A stretch of DNA of 64,000 nt from Paenibacillus glycanilyticus (GTDB lineage Bacteria > Bacillota > Bacilli > Paenibacillales > Paenibacillaceae): contig NZ_BSSQ01000024.1 in NCBI RefSeq assembly GCF_030161375.1, positions 61,844 through 125,843 of the forward strand, written 5' to 3'. Below are positions 26,435 through 34,463 of this stretch, piece after piece. The notes under the pieces were generated by a model. It searched no databases and was not told the origin of the DNA. It worked only from the letters and a program-made list of their open reading frames with translations. Position 1 is the stretch's first letter, and every line of letters starts with the position of its first letter. The translations under genes were made by a program, and so were the position numbers.

Positions 26435-26872
26435 TTACCCCAAGAATGATTTCAACATCCATACATGCTTTTCGAGCGAGTAATGAATGGCGAGGAGCAT
26501 ATCGCCGGTTGTCTCGTCATCCTCAAGGTTTGCGATACTCATCCCAGCTTTGAGCTCATTGACAATAATCCCAAAATCTCCGACAAGCGTGCGGACCATC
26601 TCCGTTGCGTTCTCATTGCCGCTTGCGTCTTTTACCGTTGCGATCTCTAAAATCTCATGAAAAGTCGCTACGGGACTGCCGCCTAATGCTAGCAGCCGTT
26701 CGGCCAGATTGTCCACATGAAGCGCAGCTTCCGTGTACAGTTCTTCAAACTTCAAATGCAAGGTGAAGAACTGCTGACCTTTGACATACCAATGATAGTT
26801 ATGGAGTTTGGTAAACAATACATTCCAGTTCGCGATTTGAACGTTAAGTATTTCATTTAATTTTACAGACAT
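26435..26872 (-). CDS. Dps/ferritin-like iron-storage and DNA-protection protein
   Basis: 145 aa. Opens with VQIANWNVLFTKLHNYHWYV, carrying the His of the inter-subunit ferroxidase site, then FEELYTEAALHVDNLAERLLALGG with the Glu/Asp ligands. This is the Dps fold that forms a dodecamer, oxidises iron with peroxide and limits Fenton damage. Start is ATG 26872 or GTG 26875. First gene of the apparent dps-mhqO-gap unit and divergent from the MFS gene. I saw no convincing PerR box. Confidence 0.9.
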   Translation of the reverse strand: MSVKLNEILNVQIANWNVLFTKLHNYHWYVKGQQFFTLHLKFEELYTEAALHVDNLAERLLALGGSPVATFHEILEIATVKDASGNENATEMVRTLVGDFGIIVNELKAGMSIANLEDDETTGDMLLAIHYSLEKHVWMLKSFLG

Positions 26873-27071
26873 CACAATATGCCTCTCTCTCGTTTAGCAT
26901 TAAATTCCAGAACAAAATATAACATAGCCATATTTTTATGTATATACGGATTCATAATTATAGAAAAGTTGAATACGAGACATAGAATTTTCGATATTGT
27001 TCATGCGAAGCATCATTTATACGATTATGTTATATGTCTATATCACGAAGTAGAAAGAGGAGGATACACTT

Positions 27072-28277
27072 TTGAATACCCCTGTTAAACCGCTTGCACC
27101 GCATTATAGTCTCACAACCCTTATTCTGTTCTGGTGCTCATTAATTGTCGTCTCCGCGCTCTATTTAACGATCCCGCTGTTTACGTTGTTTGAGGACGTC
27201 TTTCAAATCTCGTCTTCCACGGCCGCTTGGGCCGGAAGCGCGTTTTCTTTTGCTTTTGCCGGAGGTGGACTATTATTTGGCGGGCTTTCCGATCGCTATG
27301 GACGAAAAAAAATGATGATATTGGGCTTAAGTTTGCTTACGTTATCAACCCCGCTTATCGGCACGGTTCAAGAGTTTCATTGGCTCATTGTACTTAGGGT
27401 TATTCAGGGATTGGCAGCGTCCATGTTTCCGCCGGCAGTGTTAGCCTACGCGCTCGAGATGTTCCCGGCTAACAAAAGAGTTACGATACTCGGGTTTATA
27501 AGCAGTGCCTTCTTAATGGCCAGCATCGTTGGACAAATCTATAGCAGTACCGTCGTTTTGAATCTGAGCTGGAACGATGTATTTTATATCCTTGGCGGCG
27601 TATATTTAGTTTCGCTAATGATGTTGACAACCTGTATCCCGAGAGATGTAGTCCAAAAGCAGGGGGGTAATGCGTTGTCTCCTTTGCGACGCATTGGCGG
27701 CATATTTAAGAAACAAAGCTTGCCTTACTTCTTCATTATTTCCTCCACTCTATTTATTGCTCTAGTCGGTTTTTTCTCCACTCTTGGAAGTTTTCTAAGC
27801 AGCGACCAATTTGGTTTAAACCACCAAGAAATATTATGGGTGCGCGCTGCCGGCATCATTGGGATGTTCATCTCTCCGTTTGACGGGAAGCTCGTTCAGA
27901 AGTATGGCGTCAAAAATGTTCTATGTTGCGGCTTGATTATGGCCGGTATCGGCCTAGGTCTGGTTGGGATCTCGGGGAACCTTATCCTCTTAACCTTGAT
28001 GAGTATTATATTTACCGGTGGCATAGCGATGGCCCTACCTGCCTTGTTGTCTTTAATTGGCTCTTTAGCGGGCGAATTAAGAGCAAGCGCCTTATCGTTC
28101 CACATGTTTATGCTGTTTATCGGAGCCTCGCTTGGCCCCATTCTGTCCATTTATTTAATCGACTCGGAAGGCCACAGATTTACGTTCGAGGCATTAGCGG
28201 GCATATTGCTGCTTAGCACCCTTGTTCCCTTGTTTATTCCTTTAGAGAGAAAGGATACCGCCGTTACCGTTAAATAA
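27072..28277 (+). CDS. MFS efflux transporter
   Basis: 401 aa, 12 predicted TM helices. Motif A after TM2 is clear (GGLSDRYGRKKMMILGL) and a second-half counterpart is FDGKLVQKYGVKNVLCCG. Similar in layout to the YnfM/arabinose-exporter-like branch of drug/H+ antiporters; substrate unknown. The start is the TTG at 27072, with AGAGGAGG 9 nt upstream. It diverges from dps, so a role in exporting an electrophile or aromatic is plausible but inferred. Confidence 0.85.
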   Translation: MNTPVKPLAPHYSLTTLILFWCSLIVVSALYLTIPLFTLFEDVFQISSSTAAWAGSAFSFAFAGGGLLFGGLSDRYGRKKMMILGLSLLTLSTPLIGTVQEFHWLIVLRVIQGLAASMFPPAVLAYALEMFPANKRVTILGFISSAFLMASIVGQIYSSTVVLNLSWNDVFYILGGVYLVSLMMLTTCIPRDVVQKQGGNALSPLRRIGGIFKKQSLPYFFIISSTLFIALVGFFSTLGSFLSSDQFGLNHQEILWVRAAGIIGMFISPFDGKLVQKYGVKNVLCCGLIMAGIGLGLVGISGNLILLTLMSIIFTGGIAMALPALLSLIGSLAGELRASALSFHMFMLFIGASLGPILSIYLIDSEGHRFTFEALAGILLLSTLVPLFIPLERKDTAVTVK

Positions 28278-28291
28278 CCGTGAATGCAACA

Positions 28292-29020
28292 GAGGCCGTC
28301 TCAAAAGGTGATCGCTCACTGTAAAGACGGTTCGCAGTAGTAATTAAAGAGTGATTTTTATAAAAATGGCGCTGCAGATGTTTACCCTTGCAGCGCTTTT
28401 TTTAGCTCGTGCTGCTTTATATTCCATGCTAACCTTTATTTCTCGATCTCCTTGTGCCTTTGTCCACCTGTCCTTTAGCAGACAACACTCATAGGAAATA
28501 CTGCGATAGTTGCGAGTAACGATCTCGTACCCACTCTCAGTCGAACTCATGCTTTCATAACGGAATAGCAGTTTCTGCCCTGCTGCACATGTCCAGGAGT
28601 ATTGTATTCCTGAGACTCTAGATAAGCATCACTTTGTCCACGTGTAGCTTGAGACAACGCGTATCTGTTGGACGTTTATGAATGCTGTAACTGAGAATGA
28701 ATTAATCTTCCGTTCCGATCTGCACGTTATGTCCCGGCTTCAGTTGACCATTGCGCATATGGTCTACCTTCATGCGCATGAAGGGTCGGCTTCTTTTTGT
28801 TTGAGCATTTCATGAACAGGTTAATGGCAGGCGGAGCATTAAATGATTCTGGAGAAGCGTCAGCGTTCGCTTTTGTAAAGGGATTCCTACCTCTGAAATA
28901 TTAATTCAAGGAATCCCTGAGCAATGGCGATCGGAAGAACATTTAATGCGCAGACAGCTGTTTAGCCTAGATTAAAAAGGAGGTGCCCATCGTCATTTTC
29001 ATGACTTATGGGACACCTCT
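28292..29020 (-). mobile_element. Degenerate IS1182-type element, copy 2
   Basis: A 729-bp relic filling the gap between the MFS and amidohydrolase genes. Ends: GAGGCCGTCTCAAAAGG at left; AGAGGTGTCCCATAAG at right, read inward on the minus strand. Minus-strand pieces are recognisable as transposase: NGQLKPGHNVQIGTED, then after a stop FILSYSIHKRPTDTRCLK, then the zinc-ribbon remnant CLLKDRWTKAQGDREIKV. Stops and frameshifts make it non-functional. It retains more of the transposase middle than copy 1; copy 1 retains more of the C-terminus. Confidence 0.8.
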
Positions 29021-29033
29021 TTCACATTGTATT

Positions 29034-30857
29034 CTAGAAGACAAAACAATCTAGATCGCAAAATCCGCTGCCATGATGATGATTACATTTATGGTAATGA
29101 TGTACCTGCTTAGGCGCAAGGACACTTGATCCTCCACCATATACCGATTCCTTGTAATAACCGCCAAAGACATTATGCGGAGACCAGTCCGGACTCGCCT
29201 TTGGAGCCGGTGGCGACAACGATTCGAATTCGTTAGTGCCGTAGACGATCTTGCCGCCTACAACCGTGAAGACGGATTCCATTTTTTTAATCGCTTCTTC
29301 GGGGACAAGCAAGAAATTATCGGAAAGAATCGAAAAATCAGCATAATGCCCCTCCTTAATTTGCCCTTTTACATCCTCTTCTTTCGAAAACCAAGCATTC
29401 CCCGACGTGTACATGCGAAGCGCTTCATGCCGCTCCACGCGATTGGACTCAGGGTACAGGCTTAATCCGCCCAAAGTTTTACCTGTCACTAACCAATATA
29501 ATGCAACCCATGGATTGTAACTGGCTACTCGAGTGGCATCTGTCCCCACGCCCACATGTAATCCATGCTTAATCATCTTCCCGATTGGAGGTGCATTTTC
29601 CGCGGCTTCAGCCCCGTATCTCTCGACGAAATATTCCCCTTGGAAAGCCATTCGGCTTTGAACCGCAATAGACCCGCCGAGTTCCACAACCCGTTCTAAA
29701 TCCTTCTCCCGGATCGTCTCGGCATGATCGAGAATCCAGCGCAAGTCTTTGAACGGCACCTCTTTGTTCACACGCTCAAATACATCGAGAAAACGCGTAA
29801 TCGACTCTCCATACGTTGCATGCAGACGGAACGGCCAGCGCTGTTCAACAAGATGCCGCGATACGTCAAATAACTCGTCTTCAAGCACGGCAGGAAGTTC
29901 TGGACGCGGCTCTACAAAGTCTTCAAAGTCTGCCGCGCTATAGACCAGCATTTCACCTGCACCGTTATGCCGATAATAGGAGCTGCCCGTATAAGGCTGA
30001 GAAGAAGCGGTCCATGTTTTGAAATCATTTAATTCATTTTTCGGATTTTGCGTAAATAAATTGTAAGCCGTGCGAACCGTAATTTCTCCGCGTTTATCAA
30101 GTTCATCAAACACCTGATAGTCGTCGGGATAATTCTGAAAGCCTCCGCCGGCATCAATCACGCTAGTAACTCCAAACCGGTTCAACTCCCTCATGAACAA
30201 CCGGGTTGAATTCATTTGGTCCTCGTAGGAAAGCTTTGGCCCTTTCGCTAGAGTAGCGTACAAAATCGTTGCATTAGGGCGGGCGATTAGCATCCCCGTT
30301 GGATTTCCTTTGCTATCTCTTTGGATTTCTCCGCCTGGCGGGTTAGGCGTATCTTTGGTATAGCCAATTACCCGCAAGGCCGCTTTGTTCAGGAACGCTT
30401 GTCGGTATAGATTAAGGATAAAGACCGGGGTATCCGGAGCAATGCGGTTGATTTCATCTAATGTTGGCATACGGCGTTCGATGAATTGAAACTCTGTCCA
30501 ACCGCCAACAACGCGGACCCAATGCGGAGCAGGCGTGCGATCCACTTGTTTTTTCAACATTCTAAGGGCATCCGCAACGGATGGCACCCCGTCCCATCGG
30601 AGCTCAAGGTTATAATTAAGACCTCCCCGAATGAGATGTATATGAGAATCGTTCAAGCCGGGAATTAACATCCGTTTATTCGCGTTCACAACCTGAGTAG
30701 CCGGCCCTCTATATTTCATGACATCGGCATCGTCTCCCACGGCCAGAAAATGGCCGTCTTTGACCGCAAGCGCTGTTGCTGTAGATTTTGAATCGTCCAT
30801 CGTTACGATATTGGCATTGTGAATGATCAAACTCGCTTCAACGTCTGTCTTGGACAT
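29034..30857 (-). CDS. YtcJ-like metal-dependent amidohydrolase with His/Cys-rich tail
   Basis: 607 aa. Amidohydrolase-3 (PF07969) pattern: ANIVTMDDSKSTATALAVKD at the N-terminus, metal-site NDSHIHLIRGG near residue 75, later RWILDHAETIREKDLE and a C-terminal Asp in GVGTDATRVASYNPW. The substrate is unknown. The last 25 residues are unusual, with KCNHHHGSGFC and a final CDLDCFVF, a probable extra metal-binding tail. No signal peptide. It follows the XapX gene by 15 nt. The IS1182 copy 2 end hairpin, 14 nt after its stop, may terminate it. Confidence 0.85.
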   Translation of the reverse strand: MSKTDVEASLIIHNANIVTMDDSKSTATALAVKDGHFLAVGDDADVMKYRGPATQVVNANKRMLIPGLNDSHIHLIRGGLNYNLELRWDGVPSVADALRMLKKQVDRTPAPHWVRVVGGWTEFQFIERRMPTLDEINRIAPDTPVFILNLYRQAFLNKAALRVIGYTKDTPNPPGGEIQRDSKGNPTGMLIARPNATILYATLAKGPKLSYEDQMNSTRLFMRELNRFGVTSVIDAGGGFQNYPDDYQVFDELDKRGEITVRTAYNLFTQNPKNELNDFKTWTASSQPYTGSSYYRHNGAGEMLVYSAADFEDFVEPRPELPAVLEDELFDVSRHLVEQRWPFRLHATYGESITRFLDVFERVNKEVPFKDLRWILDHAETIREKDLERVVELGGSIAVQSRMAFQGEYFVERYGAEAAENAPPIGKMIKHGLHVGVGTDATRVASYNPWVALYWLVTGKTLGGLSLYPESNRVERHEALRMYTSGNAWFSKEEDVKGQIKEGHYADFSILSDNFLLVPEEAIKKMESVFTVVGGKIVYGTNEFESLSPPAPKASPDWSPHNVFGGYYKESVYGGGSSVLAPKQVHHYHKCNHHHGSGFCDLDCFVF

Positions 30858-30872
30858 GATTCCAGTCCCCCT

Positions 30873-31058
30873 TTAAATGATTTTATTCGCGGTTAACCAT
30901 TGATGAATCCAAGGAATTAATCGCTGTCCAATATACATACCGGCTAGTCCCAGCAAGCCCAGAAAAGGCGGTGCCGGTGAAGGGATCTTAAGCGACTGAA
31001 ACACAACCCCGATGACTGTGCCTGCGGCAAAAGCCAGAATCATAGAAACCAAACTCAT
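30873..31058 (-). CDS. XapX-domain small membrane protein
   Basis: 61 aa with two hydrophobic stretches (VSMILAFAAGTVIGVVFQSL and PAPPFLGLLGLAGMYIGQRL) linked by a PSPAPP turn, the layout of the XapX/DUF1427 family. Function unknown; such genes are often found beside amidohydrolases or stress enzymes. Ribosome site GAGAGGAG. First gene of a two-gene unit with the amidohydrolase, divergent from the isochorismatase-type gene, so the LysR-type box at 31131-31156 may serve both directions. Confidence 0.8.
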   Translation of the reverse strand: MSLVSMILAFAAGTVIGVVFQSLKIPSPAPPFLGLLGLAGMYIGQRLIPWIHQWLTANKII

Positions 31059-31130
31059 TTCTTCTCTCTCCTCTCTTCATTCTATTTATAAGTCTAAGAG
31101 TCGGTTTTTTTACGAGCAATAAGGCTTTCT

Positions 31131-31156
31131 CTATAACATCTATAGGAATAACTTAT
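31131..31156 (+). promoter_or_regulatory. Distal OxyR-like LysR box
   Basis: CTAT (31131-31134), 7 nt, ATAG (31142-31145), 7 nt, TTAT (31153-31156), between divergent genes. Its CTAT is 66 bp, three times 22, before the CTAT of the proximal box. Confidence 0.45.
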
Positions 31157-31185
31157 GCTTGTGGATTATAAAACTTTTGAACGAT

Positions 31186-31211
31186 ATAGTTTTTCCCTAT
31201 GAAATGTATAG
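31186..31211 (+). promoter_or_regulatory. Proximal OxyR-like LysR box of the isochorismatase-type gene
   Basis: ATAG (31186-31189), 7 nt, CTAT (31197-31200), 7 nt, ATAG (31208-31211): three exact elements of the four-element OxyR pattern. The same three plus a trailing AAAACTG occur at 40913-40938 before the decayed paralogue. Confidence 0.55.
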
Positions 31212-31318
31212 AAAACTGCGGATGGTTTGCCCTACCGCCTTCCAATAGACTAAGTACATGCAGCGCGGTTTCCATTGCTTGCTGCAATTAACTTTTGGGA
31301 AAAGGTAGGGATATTCGT

Positions 31319-31957
31319 ATGTTTAACGGAAAGACAGATTTGCTTACGGGTGATAACTCCGCAATTATTCTGGTAGACCACCAGCCACAAATGCTCTTTG
31401 GCGTTCAAAGCGGAGACCGCCAAACCATTATTAACAATACCGTTGGCTTAGCCAAGACGGCCAAAGTTTTCGATGCGCCTATTATACTTACAACAGTCGC
31501 TGCGGAAAGCTTCTCGGGCCCGCTTCATCCGCAAATTCAAGACGTATTCCCCGATCAGAAACCAATTGACCGCACAACCATGAACTCTTGGGAAGATGAG
31601 AATTTCTTAGAAGCCGTCAAGCAAACAGGCCGCAAGAAACTTATTATCGCGGCGCTGTGGACGGAAGTTTGTCTTGCATTCCCCGTAATTGCAGCGATTA
31701 AAGACGGTTATGAAGTATACATCGTAACGGACGCTTCCGGCGGAACGACTACGGAAGCGCATAACATGTCCATTCAACGCATGATCCAAGCAGGAGCAAT
31801 TCCCGTTACCTGGTTGTCTGTTCTTCTTGAGTATCAACGCGATTGGGCGCGCCAAGAAACTTACGATGCCGTGTTGGCTATTGCCAAGGAACATAGCGGA
31901 GCTTATGGCGCGGGGCTTGTATATGCTCAAACGATGTTTGGCGGACATGGGGGATAA
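31319..31957 (+). CDS. Isochorismatase-family hydrolase
   Basis: 212 aa cysteine hydrolase of the nicotinamidase/isochorismatase fold. The catalytic Asp is in AIILVDHQPQM and the Cys in ALWTEVCLAFPV; the cis-peptide region precedes it. Substrate unknown; YcaC-like members act on small amides. I start at the ATG at 31319 with GTAGGG 8 nt upstream, giving MFNGKTDLLTG. It precedes an alpha/beta hydrolase by 50 nt and shares promoter motif and sequence with the decayed gene at 40439-40858. Confidence 0.85.
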   Translation: MFNGKTDLLTGDNSAIILVDHQPQMLFGVQSGDRQTIINNTVGLAKTAKVFDAPIILTTVAAESFSGPLHPQIQDVFPDQKPIDRTTMNSWEDENFLEAVKQTGRKKLIIAALWTEVCLAFPVIAAIKDGYEVYIVTDASGGTTTEAHNMSIQRMIQAGAIPVTWLSVLLEYQRDWARQETYDAVLAIAKEHSGAYGAGLVYAQTMFGGHGG

Positions 31958-32007
31958 CCCTTTTCACCTTAAATAACACTATATAAATAGAAAGCGGAGT
32001 GTGAAGT

Positions 32008-32847
32008 ATGCCTAAATTAACAGTTGGAGAAGAAAACGGACAAGCGATTGAATTGTATTTTGAGGATCTTGGCGCAGGCAAACCAGTCATTCTGATCCAT
32101 GGCTGGCCACTAAGCGGGCGCTCTTGGGAAAATCAAGTTCCCGCGCTTATTGGAGCAGGTTACCGTGTAATTACTTATGACCGCCGCGGATTCGGACAAT
32201 CCTCCCAGCCGTGGAACGGTTATGACTACGATACGTTTGCAATGGATCTGCACAAGCTGATTACACATCTGGACCTTAAGAATGTAACTTTGGTCGGATT
32301 TTCGATGGGCGGCGGAGAGGTTGCCCGTTACGTTGGTACATACGGAACAAGCCGTGTTAGAAAAGCCGTACTCGCCGCGGCGGTACCGCCATTCTTCTAC
32401 AAGTCGGCCGAGCATCCGGAAGGTGGTCTGGATGAAGCCGCTATTCAAGCTTTCCAAGACGGCTTGAAACAAGACCGTGTTGCGTTCCTGGACGGCTTCA
32501 CCCACAATTTCTTTAAAGCAGGTGATCGGACTGATCTCGTGAGCGAGCCTTTCCGCCATTTCAACGTAGAAATTGCTTCTAACGCTTCGCCTAAAGGTAC
32601 GCTCGATTGCACGGATGCTTTCGGTCGGACCGACTTCCGCGGCGACTTGGCGAAATTCGATATTCCACTGCTTGTCATTCATGGCGATTCCGATGCGATC
32701 GTACCGCTTGAAGTAAGCGGTCAATTGTCTTACGAAGCTGTTGAGGACAGTCAGCTTGTCGTGATTGAAGGCGGACCGCATGGTTTGAACGCGACTCACC
32801 CTCAACAATTTAACAATGCATTGATTGACTTCCTTCATACAAAATAA
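32008..32847 (+). CDS. Alpha/beta hydrolase (non-haem chloroperoxidase type)
   Basis: 279 aa. HGWPLSG oxyanion region, YDRRGFGQSSQP, nucleophile elbow GFSMGGGEVARYVG, Asp in HGDSDAIVP and His in GGPHGLNATH: a complete Ser-Asp-His triad of the haloperoxidase-like branch, probably an esterase in vivo. Cytoplasmic. Ribosome site GCGGAG. Directly behind the isochorismatase-type gene and probably co-transcribed under the LysR-type boxes. Confidence 0.88.
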   Translation: MPKLTVGEENGQAIELYFEDLGAGKPVILIHGWPLSGRSWENQVPALIGAGYRVITYDRRGFGQSSQPWNGYDYDTFAMDLHKLITHLDLKNVTLVGFSMGGGEVARYVGTYGTSRVRKAVLAAAVPPFFYKSAEHPEGGLDEAAIQAFQDGLKQDRVAFLDGFTHNFFKAGDRTDLVSEPFRHFNVEIASNASPKGTLDCTDAFGRTDFRGDLAKFDIPLLVIHGDSDAIVPLEVSGQLSYEAVEDSQLVVIEGGPHGLNATHPQQFNNALIDFLHTK

Positions 32848-32854
32848 TGAGCGT

Positions 32855-32905
32855 TGACCCATAAGACTGCTCCTTTGAGAAAAGCGGCTTTCTTGTGGGT
32901 CATTC
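32855..32905. terminator. Bidirectional terminator between convergent genes
   Basis: GACCCATAAGA (32856-32866) pairs with TCTTGTGGGTC (32891-32901), with a long apical loop, followed on the plus strand by ATTCATTTT. It lies between the hydrolase gene and the oppositely oriented response regulator. Confidence 0.5.
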
Positions 32906-32909
32906 ATTT

Positions 32910-34463
32910 TCAGTTTTGAAATTGTCTTCGTTTGCTTCTAAATTCCAACGCTGTAATGCCTTCGGTATGCTTGAATATTCTAGTAAAATGCTTCACGTTC
33001 TCGAATCCAACCTGCTCGCTGATCTCGTATACCTTCAAATCGGAGTTCACCAACAGTTCCTTCGCCTTGTCCAACCTTAGCCGGCGAACATAGCTTGAGA
33101 AGCTCTCGCCGCAATATTCTTGAAAGGCCTGGCTGAAATACGAGTAATTTAGCGAGAAATGATTGGACACGACAGCCATGTTCAAATCATCGGCATAATG
33201 CGTCTTCAGGTAGGCTAGAACTTTTTGCATCGTCGTTTGCTCCGTCGGAACTTGCTCAGCCCGATTCTCTTGGATGAATTGATCCAAGTGATTAAGAAGC
33301 TTCTCTACCGCGATGCGATAAACTTCAAACCGATCGAAGTTTCCAATGTGACCGACAGAAGCATGAGTCTTTAATAGCCCAAGTATCTTTTGCCCGTAGA
33401 TTCGGTGCAACTTATCAAACAACTCCTCGTTGAAAAGCTGGCTGATCCGCTCCAGATAACCGATTTCACTGACGCTAATCATGCGAGGATCGAGGATTTG
33501 ATCCAGAAGTTGCTTCATTTCATCCCCGCGCCCCATTCCGATGAGATTCCAAATACGTTCGATCAATTCAACGGGAACGGCATGCCGTTCGTTACGTTCG
33601 CTAATGCTGGTGTAACTCAGCACGTCAAGATCCGGGATCAGGATACCGTATTTCGAGGTTTGCTTCGCCTGACTATAAGCCTGCCTGATCTGTTCAATCC
33701 CTGGAACCGAGTGGCTAATCGCAATCTGCAACCTTGAATCATCCACGCGGAGCTTCCACCGTTCTGCCAGTTGGTAGAACATATCCGCCTCACGTGCAAT
33801 CATAATCGTTCCGCCGTTGCCGTCACGCGACAGCACCCAGTCCGTATGATCTTGTAACAATTCCGCGATTTGATTCTTGAAGGAAACAACATCCGTTCGT
33901 TCAGCCTGTAATCTCCCGCCGCGCTCCGTAAACAAGCCAAGCGTATAACCGTTTTCCATCCAGCTTAAGCCGGGCTTGCTCCGCAATAAAGACTCTCCCG
34001 CGTCTTTTTGGGTCAAATGCAAAGTAACCCATTCGGCGGCGGCAAGGCCGGCAGCTTCGCCCGCCTGTTCTGCCCGCTGCTCTTCTCTTAATATTATTTC
34101 ATTCCTCAATCGCTCAAGGACGGCAAACAACTCTTCCCGCACGACGGGTTTTACGAGATAATCCTTCACGGCGTATCGTATCCCCTTCTGGGCATATACG
34201 AAGTCGTTATAGCCAGACAGCAATACAATCTCCGGTTTAATCTGGTGTTCTTGCAGCTGCTCTAACATTTCGATACCGTCCATAATGGGCATTCGAATAT
34301 CCGTGAACATAATATCCGCAGGCTCCAAGCGAAGCATCTCCAGCGCTTCTTGACCGTTCTCGGCGAACCGGTAGCTGAACAATTGAGGAAACTGCCTCTC
34401 TATAACCGATTGCAAACCCCGCCTTATAAGCTTCTCGTCGTCAACGATCAGTAAGCTAATCAT
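32910..34463 (-). CDS. AraC-type response regulator (YesN-like), second system
   Basis: 517 aa. Receiver with DD at 8-9, phospho-acceptor Asp55 in MFTDIRMPIMDG and KPVVREE near 103; C-terminal AraC domain (DDLNMAVVSNHFSLNYSYFS; ISEQVGFENVKHFTRIFKH). Its start overlaps the kinase stop by 8 nt. Last gene of a binding protein-kinase-regulator operon; candidate sites before that operon are direct AGGCTTT repeats 22 bp apart (38174-38202) and an inverted repeat (38153-38173). Confidence 0.9.
   Translation of the reverse strand: MISLLIVDDEKLIRRGLQSVIERQFPQLFSYRFAENGQEALEMLRLEPADIMFTDIRMPIMDGIEMLEQLQEHQIKPEIVLLSGYNDFVYAQKGIRYAVKDYLVKPVVREELFAVLERLRNEIILREEQRAEQAGEAAGLAAAEWVTLHLTQKDAGESLLRSKPGLSWMENGYTLGLFTERGGRLQAERTDVVSFKNQIAELLQDHTDWVLSRDGNGGTIMIAREADMFYQLAERWKLRVDDSRLQIAISHSVPGIEQIRQAYSQAKQTSKYGILIPDLDVLSYTSISERNERHAVPVELIERIWNLIGMGRGDEMKQLLDQILDPRMISVSEIGYLERISQLFNEELFDKLHRIYGQKILGLLKTHASVGHIGNFDRFEVYRIAVEKLLNHLDQFIQENRAEQVPTEQTTMQKVLAYLKTHYADDLNMAVVSNHFSLNYSYFSQAFQEYCGESFSSYVRRLRLDKAKELLVNSDLKVYEISEQVGFENVKHFTRIFKHTEGITALEFRSKRRQFQN

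Noticed and set aside
26873..27071. PerR box between dps and the MFS gene
   Set aside because: TTCATAATTATAGAA near 26950 is AT-rich but only partly symmetrical and too far from the PerR consensus.
26879..27088. 69-codon frame in the dps-MFS intergenic region
   Set aside because: No ribosome site, AT-rich, overlaps the MFS start; this is promoter DNA.
32110..32907. 265-codon minus-strand frame opposite the alpha/beta hydrolase
   Set aside because: The plus strand has a complete Ser-Asp-His hydrolase; the other frame shows nothing recognisable.
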